Shown here: positions 47,835-56,250 of the stretch, piece by piece | Position numbering within the stretch: the first letter of the stretch is position 1 | Layout: every line of letters starts with the position of its first letter | Assembly: GCF_047314965.1 (NCBI RefSeq) | Contig: NZ_JBLBVK010000042.1 | Location: 33,478 to 97,477, forward strand | Source of the DNA: JAVJUV01 sp047314965 | GTDB taxonomy: Bacteria; Pseudomonadota; Alphaproteobacteria; Rhodobacterales; Rhodobacteraceae | Reading direction: 5' to 3' | Length of the DNA stretch: 64,000 nt | Notes under the pieces: model-generated | Seen by the model: the letters and a program-made list of their open reading frames with translations, nothing else | Databases searched by the model: none | Told to the model about the DNA's origin: nothing | Translations under genes and position numbers: made by a program

Positions 47835-48469
47835 ACGGGAACGTCACCGCAAGGGACAAGGGCCTGGTCGGATGCCGGCGTTGCGCGCGGGTCTGGCCGA
47901 TTGCGCAGTTGCACTGTGGACGGTGCGGTGGAAGGCTCCAAAGCCGCGATGAGCGGTCGCTTCAGAAGGTCTGGGCCTGGTGGCTGGCCGGTGCGATGGC
48001 CTACATCCCGGCCAATATCTACCCCATGCTCGAGACGCGGACGTTGTTCATGCGGTCGGACGACACGATTATCGCGGGGGCGATCAAACTGGCCGAACAC
48101 GGGTCCCTTGGCGTTGCGCTAATCATCCTGATCGCGTCCGTCGGCATTCCGCTGGCCAAGTTCTTTGCCATTGCCTATCTCGCCCTGTCCGTCAGGCAGG
48201 GCGCATCGATGTCCAAGGGCGGCCGGCAGGGCGTGTACGAGATAGTCGAATACATCGGGCGCTGGTCAATGATCGATGTCTTCGTCGTGGCGATACTTGC
48301 CTCGCTGGTGCAACTGAACGTCGTGGCCTCGATCGTTCCCGGTCCCGCGAGCCTTGCCTTCGCCTTATCCGTGATCTTCACGATGCTTTCGGCCCAAAGC
48401 TTTGATTCCCGCTTGATATGGGACAGTGATACAATCACTAAGCCCGGACCGGGGGGCGAAATTGACTGA
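47813..48469 (+). CDS. pqiA: PqiA-like integral membrane protein, second half
   Basis: About 218 residues. It repeats the unit: VGCRRCARVWPIAQLHCGRC zinc ribbon, then WWLAGAMAYIPANIYPMLET, SVGIPLAKFFAIAYLAL and GRWSMIDVFVVAILASLVQL, which are the best PqiA signatures. The start overlaps the preceding gene by 22 bases and no clean ribosome site is visible, so translation is probably coupled. Its stop overlaps the TTG start of the MCE gene. Confidence 0.85.
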   Translation: MEISGQLDGNVTARDKGLVGCRRCARVWPIAQLHCGRCGGRLQSRDERSLQKVWAWWLAGAMAYIPANIYPMLETRTLFMRSDDTIIAGAIKLAEHGSLGVALIILIASVGIPLAKFFAIAYLALSVRQGASMSKGGRQGVYEIVEYIGRWSMIDVFVVAILASLVQLNVVASIVPGPASLAFALSVIFTMLSAQSFDSRLIWDSDTITKPGPGGEID

Positions 48470-50846
48470 CAGTATTCCAGACATCGAGATCGAACCGACC
48501 AAGCGCAGTTTTCTTGAGCGCGCCTCCATCGTGTGGCTGGTTCCGGTTGCGGCGCTTCTGATAGCGATCGGTGTCGCGCTCAACACGTGGCGCGACCGGG
48601 GACCGGTCATCGAGATCGCCTTTTCGGACGCAGGCGGCATCATCGCGAACGAGACACAGTTGAAATTCCGCAACGTGTCGGTCGGGGTGGTCGAACGAAT
48701 CCGATTCTCCGATGATCTGGAAAAGGTTCTGGTATCGGTGCGGATCGACAAGTCGGTCGCGCCCTTCGTGGACGACGATGCCGAATTCTGGATCGTGCGT
48801 CCGGAAGTCACGGCGTCGGGCGTCTCCGGTCTTGAGACAGTGCTTTCCGGGGTTCACATCGAAGGCGCCTGGGACGGAGTTGCGGAGACTCAGCAGTATA
48901 GCTACGCCGGTCTGGACGAAGCTCCTTTGGTTACGGCGGGGCGGGCCGGGTTGACGTTCGAACTGCGCTCTTCGTCGGATAGCACCATGACCGAGAACAC
49001 CCCCATCCTTTACAAGGGCATAGAGGTTGGCCGGATCGGCAAGGCGCGGATTAGCCAGGATGGCCGCTGGGTGTTCGCCGACGCGATCGTCTATGCCCCC
49101 CACGATGGTCTTGTCACCACCGCCACGCGCTTCTGGAACACCTCGGGGTTCAGTTTCTCTTTGGGTCCCAATGGCGCGCGGCTGGATTTTTCATCGGTCT
49201 CGTCGCTGATTGCGGGCGGCATCAGCTTCGACACGCTGGTCTCGGGCGGCCAGACCGTCGCTCGTGGTTCGGTATTCGAGGTTTATTCCGACGAAGCCGC
49301 GGCCAGAACCAGTATCTTCGAGGACAGCGATGGCGCGGAGATCACGCTGTCGATGATCTTCGAGGAGAACATCAGCGGTCTTGCGGCGGGGGCGCCGGTG
49401 GAGTGGCGCGGTGTGACCGTTGGCGAGGTTCTGAACGTGACAGGTCTGGTGGACCGGGAGCGTTTCGGCGACGCCCGCGTCCGGCTTCTGGCCACGGCAG
49501 AGTTGCGCCCGGTGCGTTTCGGCATGACCGGAGATCCGACGGAGGAAGACGTTCTTGACTTTCTTGCCCAACAGGTGACCGACGGCCTGCGCGCGCGCAT
49601 GGTCTCGGCCTCGATCCTGACGGGCGGCCTGAAGATCGAGCTGCTGACGGTCGAGAACGCGAGCCCTGCCACCCTCCAGAGAGACGTGGATCCCTTTCCC
49701 GTTCTGCCTGTAACGGACAGCGAAATCGCCGATGTTTCCGCGACCGCCGAAGGCGTGTTCCAACGGATAAATGCCCTGCCCATCGAGGACCTGCTGGAAA
49801 GCGCCATCGCGTTTCTGGACAACGCCAATGCCTTCGTCTCGAGCGAGGATTTCCGCGAAACGCCCGGCGACCTGCGCGGCCTGCTGGCGGATGCACGCGG
49901 GCTTGTCGGATCGGAGGATGTGCAGGCGCTGCCTGGCGAACTTAATGCCGCCATGTCAGATATTCGAAGCGCAACCAGTGACTTGCGCGACATTCTAAAT
50001 GCCCTTACCGAGGCGGATGCGGCGGCGCGTCTTGTTGCCTCGATCGAGCAGATCTCGGCCACGGCTAAAGCGGCGGAAGAGGCTCTGGCCGGGGTCCCGG
50101 ATCTGACAGCGAAGATCGACGCGCTTGTGACAAAGGCCACGGCGTTGCCGCTGGAGGATCTGAGCACGGAAATCACGGGGCTGGCGGCTGATGCCCGACG
50201 TCTGATCGGAAGCGAAGCTGCGCAGGCGATGCCGCAAGGGGTTACCGACGCGCTTGCCTCGCTCACCACCATCCTGGACGACCTGACCGAAGCCCGGACG
50301 CCAGAACAGTTGTCGGCGGCGCTGACATCCGCCGACGCCGCGGCACAGGCCATCGAGACGGCGGTCAGGGATGTTCCCCAAGTCGTGGAGCGGATCGACC
50401 GGATCGCAGCCGGAGCTGAGGCCGTGAAACTGGACGAACTGGCGACGGAGTTGGGCGCTGTTCTGGCCGAGGCGCGGACCTTGTTCGGTGAGGCTGGCGA
50501 GGCGAACCTGCCTGCGGCCCTGGCCGACGCGTTCCGCGAGGTCGAGAGGGCCATGGCGGAGCTGCGTGAGGGCGGTCTGGTGGACAGTGCGAACCAGACG
50601 CTGGCCTCGACCCGCGACGCGGCGGCATCGGTGGCCGAGGCGGCGGACCAACTTCCGGCGCTGGTTGAACGGATTGACCGAGCCCTTCAGCAGGTGCAGG
50701 GCACGCTTGCGGCATATGACGGCAACTCGACCTTCAGCCGCGAGATGGAAGCCGCGCTGCGCGACATCCAGCGGGCCGCGAAGTCGGTGGACAGCCTGTC
50801 AAGGACGCTGGAGCGGCGGCCGAACTCGATTATCCTGGGGCGTTAG
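48462..50846 (+). CDS. pqiB: PqiB-like MCE protein with long repetitive C-terminal region
   Basis: About 794 residues. One N-terminal helix (IVWLVPVAALLIAIGVAL) anchors it in the inner membrane, followed by three MCE domains at about 45-130, 160-255 and 285-395, the PqiB layout. E. coli PqiB has 546 residues. The extra 380 residues here are Ala/Leu/Asp-rich helices built from three units of about 95 residues, each starting near a SE..QA.P motif and ending near VP..V.RID. The likely role is a periplasmic lipid tunnel. A TTG start overlapping the previous stop with GGGGG upstream is preferred over GTG at 48426. Confidence 0.86.
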   Translation: MTDSIPDIEIEPTKRSFLERASIVWLVPVAALLIAIGVALNTWRDRGPVIEIAFSDAGGIIANETQLKFRNVSVGVVERIRFSDDLEKVLVSVRIDKSVAPFVDDDAEFWIVRPEVTASGVSGLETVLSGVHIEGAWDGVAETQQYSYAGLDEAPLVTAGRAGLTFELRSSSDSTMTENTPILYKGIEVGRIGKARISQDGRWVFADAIVYAPHDGLVTTATRFWNTSGFSFSLGPNGARLDFSSVSSLIAGGISFDTLVSGGQTVARGSVFEVYSDEAAARTSIFEDSDGAEITLSMIFEENISGLAAGAPVEWRGVTVGEVLNVTGLVDRERFGDARVRLLATAELRPVRFGMTGDPTEEDVLDFLAQQVTDGLRARMVSASILTGGLKIELLTVENASPATLQRDVDPFPVLPVTDSEIADVSATAEGVFQRINALPIEDLLESAIAFLDNANAFVSSEDFRETPGDLRGLLADARGLVGSEDVQALPGELNAAMSDIRSATSDLRDILNALTEADAAARLVASIEQISATAKAAEEALAGVPDLTAKIDALVTKATALPLEDLSTEITGLAADARRLIGSEAAQAMPQGVTDALASLTTILDDLTEARTPEQLSAALTSADAAAQAIETAVRDVPQVVERIDRIAAGAEAVKLDELATELGAVLAEARTLFGEAGEANLPAALADAFREVERAMAELREGGLVDSANQTLASTRDAAASVAEAADQLPALVERIDRALQQVQGTLAAYDGNSTFSREMEAALRDIQRAAKSVDSLSRTLERRPNSIILGR

Positions 50847-50849
50847 ATC

Positions 50850-51401
50850 ATGAAGAGACTGGCCATTTTCGCAGCAATCGTTCTGGCAGGATGCGGGGCC
50901 GAGGACAGGTTTATCGCGGCGCCGCAGGTGCAGGCGACGGAGAAGGTTCCAAGCCGCTATTCCAGCATCGAAGTTCGTGAAGTTTCGCTGCCAACCCACG
51001 CATCCAGCGAAGAAATCTACGTTGAGGCAGAAGGCGGCGGGCTGACGGCTTCGGACCTTCTCTGGGCCGACGATCCGACGCGGGCCGTGACCCTGGCGCT
51101 AAGCCGGAACCTGGCGGAAATCACCGGGGCAAGAGTTGCGCCGGAACCCTGGCCATTCGACAGCTACCCCGCAGCCCGGGTCGACGTGCGTGTCGAGCGG
51201 TTCCTGTCGCAGGCCGATGGAACGCTGGTCCTGGCGGGACAGTATTTCGTGGCCGACATGGATGGCCGGGGCCGTGACAGGGCGCGCCTCTTCAGCCTTT
51301 CCGTGCCACTTGCACCGGGCATGTCGCCCGCGGAAGCCGCGGGCGCGCGGGCGGGGCTGGTGCGAGACCTAGCGCTGCGCATTGCCAGAGACGGGCTTTG
51401 A
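50850..51401 (+). CDS. pqiC: PqiC-like outer-membrane lipoprotein (ABC transport auxiliary)
   Basis: 183 residues. MKRLAIFAAIVLAGCGAEDR is a lipoprotein signal with lipobox LAGC, then the PF03886-type domain: YSSIEVREVSLPTHASSEEI, LWADDPTRAVTLALSRNLAE and FDSYPAARVDVRVERFLSQ. It lies three bases after the MCE gene and completes a pqiA-A-B-C operon, where it would bridge the MCE tunnel to the outer membrane. Confidence 0.87.
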   Translation: MKRLAIFAAIVLAGCGAEDRFIAAPQVQATEKVPSRYSSIEVREVSLPTHASSEEIYVEAEGGGLTASDLLWADDPTRAVTLALSRNLAEITGARVAPEPWPFDSYPAARVDVRVERFLSQADGTLVLAGQYFVADMDGRGRDRARLFSLSVPLAPGMSPAEAAGARAGLVRDLALRIARDGL

Positions 51402-51503
51402 GAAACGCTCCCTAACGGTACGTTCGCCCCTCGGCGTTCCGTGCGGCTCCCAGAGACGTCAACGAGCTTTTCGGTCAGGCTTTCATCGGCTCAGGTGGCG
51501 TCG

Positions 51504-51545
51504 GCAAAGCGTATGCATTGCGTCGGGAAAAACGTATGGCACGGG
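51504..51545 (+). repeat. Dispersed phased repeat, copy C (degenerate)
   Basis: GCAAAGCGT-at-GCATTGCGT-cg-GGAAAAACGT-atg-GCACGG. The units start 11, 11 and 13 bases apart and keep the CGT ends and the cg and atg spacers of copies A and B, but the cores have drifted. Confidence 0.45.
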
Positions 51546-51594
51546 AACCGCGCGGTCAGTTGAGTGTGCCGGGAGTCACTGCGCACGGTAAGGG

Positions 51595-51615
51595 AGGTTA
51601 ACAGGCCGTTAACCT
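51595..51615. promoter_or_regulatory. CtrA-type site within a perfect palindrome
   Basis: TTAAC at 51598 and TTAAC at 51609 give the exact TTAA-N7-TTAAC consensus of the alphaproteobacterial response regulator CtrA. The site is also an 8-base perfect inverted repeat, AGGTTAAC / GTTAACCT, around AGGCC. No plus-strand gene starts within 3 kb, and the minus-strand neighbour is the 3' end of livF. Confidence 0.45.
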
Positions 51616-51685
51616 GTGCTTGAGAATACTTGAAGATAGAGGCGCAAATTTCTGTGCTGAAACAGTTTTGCTACCTCTTACTAAT

Positions 51686-51703
51686 GCCGGGCTGAAGCCC
51701 GGC
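51686..51703. repeat. GC hairpin (REP-like)
   Basis: GCCGGGCT and AGCCCGGC pair perfectly around GA, 44 bases past the livF stop. There is no T tract on either side, so it is more likely an extragenic palindromic element or mRNA 3'-end stabiliser than a classical terminator. Confidence 0.5.
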
Positions 51704-51746
51704 CTACGAGGTGGAATGGGCGCATGCCTCTCCGGGACCAGGAGCC

Positions 51747-52442
51747 TCAGACGCCGACGTAGCGCATCACCAGTTCGTGGTCTTCGCGCAGATGTTGAGC
51801 GGGCAGCGTGGCGCCCATCCTGCCGTTCTCGATGAAGGCCACGCGGTCGGCCAGTTCGAGCACGGCGTCAAGCCGCTGTTCGACCAGAAGGATCGCCACG
51901 CCTTCCTGCCGCATCTTCTGGACGACCTGGCGGATCGCTTCGATCATCGAGGGTTGAAGCCCTTCGGTCGGTTCGTCCAGCAGCAGAACCTTGGGCCGAA
52001 TGGCGAGCGCACGGGCGGTCGCGAGCATCTGCTGTTCGCCGCCCGAGAGCGTCTCGGCGCGTTGTGATAGCCGTTCGCGCAGGCGCGGGAAGAGATCGAG
52101 CAGCCAGTCGCGCGTCCGGGCACCCTGCCCGCCAGCCATCAGGCCAATCTCGATATTCTCGGCGACGGTCATCTCGGTGAAGAGCCGCCTGCCCTGCGGC
52201 ACATAGCCGATGCCGTGGCTTGCGATCTCGTGCGCCTTGAGCCCGCTCAGGTCATGGCCGTCGAGCCGGATCGAACCGCCGGAGCGTTTCACAAGCCCCA
52301 TGATGGCCCGGAGTGTCGTCGTCTTGCCCGCGCCATTCCGGCCGAACAGGCAGACGATTTCGCCCTTTTTCACGATCAGCGAGACCTCGCGCAGCACCAG
52401 CGCTTCGCCGTATCCTGCCGATATGCCATCAAGCGCCAGCAT
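51747..52442 (-). CDS. livF: Branched-chain amino acid-type ABC transporter ATPase LivF
   Basis: 231 residues. Walker A is FGRNGAGKTTTLRAIMGL (about 33-50), the signature LSGGEQQMLATARAL, Walker B VLLLDEPTEGL with the HAAT-type switch EQR. GIGYVPQGRRLFTEMTV is typical of LivF. It powers high-affinity import of branched amino acids or similar compounds. Its start overlaps the livG stop by one base (TGATG). Confidence 0.93.
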   Translation of the reverse strand: MLALDGISAGYGEALVLREVSLIVKKGEIVCLFGRNGAGKTTTLRAIMGLVKRSGGSIRLDGHDLSGLKAHEIASHGIGYVPQGRRLFTEMTVAENIEIGLMAGGQGARTRDWLLDLFPRLRERLSQRAETLSGGEQQMLATARALAIRPKVLLLDEPTEGLQPSMIEAIRQVVQKMRQEGVAILLVEQRLDAVLELADRVAFIENGRMGATLPAQHLREDHELVMRYVGV

Positions 52443-53152
52443 CAGGACGTCCCCAGGTAGGCGGCCTGGACGGCCGGGTTTTCGTGGATCTCTTTCGGCG
52501 TGCCTTCGGCGAGGATCTCGCCGAAGTTCAGCACGGTGATCCGGTCGGCCAACTCCATCACGACGCGCATGTTGTGCTCTATCAGGAGAACGGTCGCGTC
52601 CTCGGCCACTTCGCGGACGAGAGTCTTGAAGGTTTCGATCTCAGCGTCGGAGAGGCCCTGCGTCGGTTCGTCCATGATCAGGAGTTCGGGGTCCTGCACC
52701 AGCCCCATCGCGACTTCCAGAAGCCGCTGGTGGCCATAGGCGAGATCTCCGGCAATCTGGTCGGCGCGGTCGGCCAGACCGACGCGGGAAAGCGCGTCGC
52801 GGGCGCGCCGCTCCACCTCGGCGGCGTCGGGCCATTTGCGGCGCGCGGCCAGCGCGACGTTCTCGATCACCGGCAAGCGCGCGAAGACCGAGGTGATCTG
52901 GAAAGTGTAGGCCATTCCCTGCGAAATCCGGGCGTGGGCCGGAAGCTTGGTGATATCGCGGTCCCGAAAGGTGACTGTGCCCGACGTCGGCTCGATCCGG
53001 CCGCAAAGAAGGCTGACAAGGGTGGTCTTCCCTGCCCCATTCGGGCCGATCAGGGCGCGGATCTTTCCCGGCTCGAGCGTCAGGTTCACGTTCTTGACAG
53101 CGTCGAGACCGCCGAAGCTTTTCGAGAGGTGCTGGGTGGCGAGCAGGCTCAT
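52442..53152 (-). CDS. livG: Branched-chain amino acid-type ABC transporter ATPase LivG
   Basis: 236 residues. Walker A GPNGAGKTTLVSLLCG, LivG-type ISQGMAYTFQITSVFARLPVIENV, a signature variant AYGHQRLLEVAMGL and Walker B LLIMDEPTQGLS. The ATG overlaps the livM stop (ATGA). The long in-frame extension upstream only overlaps livM and is rejected. Confidence 0.93.
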   Translation of the reverse strand: MSLLATQHLSKSFGGLDAVKNVNLTLEPGKIRALIGPNGAGKTTLVSLLCGRIEPTSGTVTFRDRDITKLPAHARISQGMAYTFQITSVFARLPVIENVALAARRKWPDAAEVERRARDALSRVGLADRADQIAGDLAYGHQRLLEVAMGLVQDPELLIMDEPTQGLSDAEIETFKTLVREVAEDATVLLIEHNMRVVMELADRITVLNFGEILAEGTPKEIHENPAVQAAYLGTS

Positions 53153-54081
53153 GGCAGGTCTCTCAGGATGCGGCGGCGGATTTCTCCGGCGATGCCCTGC
53201 GGCGCGAAAAGCGTCAGGAGCACAAGAGCCACGCCCGCGACAGCCATGTAGGCGGTCGTCAGGCCGGACGAGAAGTCGATCAGGTAGAACATGAAGAGCG
53301 TGCCGATGAACGGTCCCACCACGGTACCCGCTCCGCCGAGCAGCACCCAGAGCAGCGGGAAGATCGAGTATTGCACGGAGGCGAAGCTGGCGCCGACATA
53401 GCCGAAGAGAAGGCCGTAAGCGGCGCCGGAGGCCGCCGAGAAGGTGCCCGAAAGAACGACGGCGGTCCATTTGAGGCGGAAGGTGTCATAGCCGAGCATC
53501 TGGGCGCGCGCCTCGTTCTCGCGGATCGCCACCAGCGTCTTGCCGAGGGGCCGGCGCACGATGGCGAGCGTGATGAGCGTGGCCGCCGCGAAGATCGCGA
53601 AGGCCACCCAGAAACGCAGGTCGGGGTTCGAGAGGCTTTGGCCGAACAGCAGGCGTTCGTCGGGTTGCAGGACGAAGCCCTCGTCGCCGCGGGTGTACTC
53701 GCCGAAATAGAGGATCGTCAGGTAGACGGCCTGGGCGAACATCAGCGTGACGATCATGAAGGCGACGCCCTTGGCACGAAGCGCCAGCGCGCCGAGGATG
53801 CCCGCCAGCACAGCGCCCGCTGCCAGGCCGGCGATGAAGGCGGGGATGGTTCCGAAATCGAGGAACCGGATGCCGAGACCGGTGGCATAAAGCCCTGCCG
53901 CGAAGAACATGGCATGGCCAAGCGACAGAAGCCCGGTATAGCCGAAGAGGATGTTGTAGCCGGTCGCATAGACCGCCAGCACCATGATCCGGCTGAGATT
54001 GCCCTGGTGGTAGTCGCCGACCATGAGGCCCGCGACCGCGACCAGCGCAAGAAGCGCGATATGTGCGACCCAGCTCTTCAA
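53149..54081 (-). CDS. livM: Branched-chain amino acid-type ABC permease LivM
   Basis: 310 residues with about nine or ten hydrophobic segments. YATGYNILFGYTGLLSLGHAMFFAAGLYATG is the LivM signature, and RPLGKTLVAIRENEARAQMLGYDTFRLK is the cytoplasmic EAA-like coupling loop. It forms the inner-membrane channel with LivH. It starts inside the last four bases of livH (ATGA). Confidence 0.93.
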   Translation of the reverse strand: MKSWVAHIALLALVAVAGLMVGDYHQGNLSRIMVLAVYATGYNILFGYTGLLSLGHAMFFAAGLYATGLGIRFLDFGTIPAFIAGLAAGAVLAGILGALALRAKGVAFMIVTLMFAQAVYLTILYFGEYTRGDEGFVLQPDERLLFGQSLSNPDLRFWVAFAIFAAATLITLAIVRRPLGKTLVAIRENEARAQMLGYDTFRLKWTAVVLSGTFSAASGAAYGLLFGYVGASFASVQYSIFPLLWVLLGGAGTVVGPFIGTLFMFYLIDFSSGLTTAYMAVAGVALVLLTLFAPQGIAGEIRRRILRDLP

Positions 54082-54998
54082 TGCGCCTTTGTCCCGAAGA
54101 GACCCTGCGGGCGGAAGACGAGGACGAGCGCTACAAGGACAGTGGCGAGGATCTTGGCCAGTGTCGGCGAGAAGAACACCGAAATGATGCCGTCCGACAT
54201 GCCAATCAGGAGCGCCGCAAGAACCGCGCCCGGCAGCGAGCCGAGGCCTCCGATGATGACAACGATGAAGGAGAGCAAGAGGGGGTCGCCTCCCATCAGG
54301 TAGTGAGCCTGGGAGATGGGGACGATGAGGACGGCGGCGAGCGCCGCCAGTCCGGCGCCGATGCCGAAGACTATGGCGTAGACCTTTTCAACGGGGATAC
54401 CGAAGGCGGTGGCCATGTCGCGGTCGAGTTGCGTGGCGCGCATCAGGAGGCCGATCTTGGTGCGGCTCATCAGCGCCCAGACGCCGAGCAGCACGGCGAT
54501 GGCGGCGGCGATGACGAAGAGCTTGTAGGAGGTGACCGAAAGGCCCCAGGGGTAGAACCATTCACCGGCGGCACTGTCGTACCACGGGATCGCGATGCGC
54601 TGGTTGAAGGGCGGCTCTACCGCGCGCGCCTCGGGGCCGTAGGTCATCAGCGTGACCTGCTGGATGATGTAGAGAAGGCCGATGGTGGCGACGATGGTGC
54701 GCTCGGGGTCGTAGTCGATGCGTTTGAGCACGGTCATGTCCGCAAGCGCGGCGATACCGCCGACGATCAGCGGCGCGAAGATCAGCGCGGCGAGGAAACC
54801 GATGGCGGGGTGGCCGCCGAGGCTGGTGGCGATGAACCATGCGAAGACCGCGCCAAGCATGAAAAACTCGCCATGGGCGACGTTCACCACCCGCATGACC
54901 CCGAACACGAGACCGAGGCCCACGGCGGTGAGCGCAAGGACGGCTGCGCCGACGGCGCCCTCGATCAGGGCGAGGAGAAGATGGGGGCCAAAGTCCAT
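54078..54998 (-). CDS. livH: Branched-chain amino acid-type ABC permease LivH
   Basis: 306 residues. GLGLVFGVMRVVNVAHGEFFMLGAV is the LivH signature; TKIGLLMRATQLDRDMATAFGI is the coupling loop and VVIIGGLGSLPGAVLAALLIG lies near the end. It is first in the livH-M-G-F operon. No periplasmic binding-protein gene adjoins it; the upstream neighbour is a divergent alcohol dehydrogenase gene, so the binding protein must be elsewhere and the substrate remains open. Confidence 0.92.
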   Translation of the reverse strand: MDFGPHLLLALIEGAVGAAVLALTAVGLGLVFGVMRVVNVAHGEFFMLGAVFAWFIATSLGGHPAIGFLAALIFAPLIVGGIAALADMTVLKRIDYDPERTIVATIGLLYIIQQVTLMTYGPEARAVEPPFNQRIAIPWYDSAAGEWFYPWGLSVTSYKLFVIAAAIAVLLGVWALMSRTKIGLLMRATQLDRDMATAFGIPVEKVYAIVFGIGAGLAALAAVLIVPISQAHYLMGGDPLLLSFIVVIIGGLGSLPGAVLAALLIGMSDGIISVFFSPTLAKILATVLVALVLVFRPQGLFGTKAH

Positions 54999-55185
54999 GG
55001 GCCGGACTTGAGCAGTTTGGATGCGAGGTGGCAAGTACCACATTCCCGGTTCGCACCTCCGGCGGGCGATCCGACATCGGGAAACGGGGCGATGTTCTTT
55101 ACTTCGGCGGGGGAATGTATGATCCACGGGGTCAAACGAGAACACATCATGCATGCGGCATGAATGACAGGGAGGGAAAGTAGCG

Positions 55186-56220
55186 ATGCGGGCTGCCGTC
55201 GTCAGAAACTTCAATGAAGACCTTTCGATCGAGACCGTTCCGGACCCGGCCTGCCCGGACAATGGCGTCGTGCTCGAGGTCGCGGCCTGCGGTGTCTGCC
55301 GGTCGGATCACCACGGCTGGACCGGCAAGCACCCGCGTGTCCAGAACGGGTCGATCATGGGCCACGAGTATTGCGGAACCGTCGTCGAGGCCGGGCCCTC
55401 CGCGAAATACAAGGTCGGCGACAGGCTGATCGCTCCGTTCATCCTTGGCTGCGGGTCCTGCCCGGCCTGCTACACCGGGGTGTCGAACACCTGCCAGAAC
55501 CAGATCGTGCCGGGATTCGGCCCGCCGGGCGCCTATGCCCAGTACGTGGCCGTGCCGTTCGACCACAACCTCGTCTACCTGCCCGACTCGATGTCTCCGG
55601 CGCTTGCGGCCGGGCTGGGATGCCGGGTGACGACTGCCTGGCATGCGCTGACCGACCGCGCCAATGTCCGGGCCGGCGAGTGGGTCGCCATTCACGGCAC
55701 GGGCGGGATCGGGCTGTCGGGGCTGCTTCTGGCGAAGATGCTTGGCGCCCAGGTTGTGGTCGTCGATGTCGTCGAGGAAAAACTGAATCATGCGAAAGAG
55801 CACGGGGCCGATGCGACCGTGAACGCCAGCACCACCGACGCCGCCGAAGCCATTCGCGAGATCACCGGCGGCGGCGCGCAGGTGTCGATCGAGGCGCTTG
55901 GGATCGAAGCGACCACCAATGCGTCGGTCGAATGCCTGGCGACGCTTGGCCGGCATGTTCACGTCGGGATGCCCTCGGGCGACGGGCGGATGCAGGTCAA
56001 CATGCGTGCGGTCTACATGAAACAGCTTTCGCTGTTCGGCACCCGCGGGATGCCGTCGTGGAAATACCCGTCGCTTCTGGGAATGATCGAGCGCGGCGAG
56101 GTCGACCTGAGCCCGATGGTCGCGCGCCTGGTGTCTCTGTCGGACGCAAGCGCGGAATTGCGCGCGATGAACGGCCCCACCCCTCCCGGTACGGCGGTGA
56201 TCACCGACTTCACGCGGTAA
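55186..56220 (+). CDS. Zinc-dependent alcohol dehydrogenase family protein
   Basis: 344 residues. CGVCRSDHHGW (catalytic Zn Cys and His), GHEYCGTVVEAG, CGSCPACYTGVSNTC (structural zinc, CxxCxxCx7C) and the Rossmann GTGGIGLSGLLLAKMLGAQVVVVD are all present. The substrate alcohol or polyol is unknown. GGAGGGAAAG lies upstream of the ATG. It is divergent from livH and convergent with a nitroreductase gene. Confidence 0.92.
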   Translation: MRAAVVRNFNEDLSIETVPDPACPDNGVVLEVAACGVCRSDHHGWTGKHPRVQNGSIMGHEYCGTVVEAGPSAKYKVGDRLIAPFILGCGSCPACYTGVSNTCQNQIVPGFGPPGAYAQYVAVPFDHNLVYLPDSMSPALAAGLGCRVTTAWHALTDRANVRAGEWVAIHGTGGIGLSGLLLAKMLGAQVVVVDVVEEKLNHAKEHGADATVNASTTDAAEAIREITGGGAQVSIEALGIEATTNASVECLATLGRHVHVGMPSGDGRMQVNMRAVYMKQLSLFGTRGMPSWKYPSLLGMIERGEVDLSPMVARLVSLSDASAELRAMNGPTPPGTAVITDFTR

Positions 56221-56250
56221 GCCGATCGAGGGCGGCGCCGACGCGCCGCC

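Larger units (their letters stand above)
51402..51746. other. Convergent intergenic region with repeat C, a CtrA-type palindrome and a hairpin
   Basis: 345 bases between pqiC and livF, whose 3' ends face each other. No gene is supportable. It holds the degenerate repeat copy C, the palindrome at 51595-51615 and the hairpin at 51686-51703, each listed separately. Confidence 0.5.

Noticed and set aside
51620..51835. Small plus-strand frame after the CtrA-type site
   Set aside because: It runs through the hairpin and into livF antisense, with an Arg/Ser-rich product; no support as a gene.
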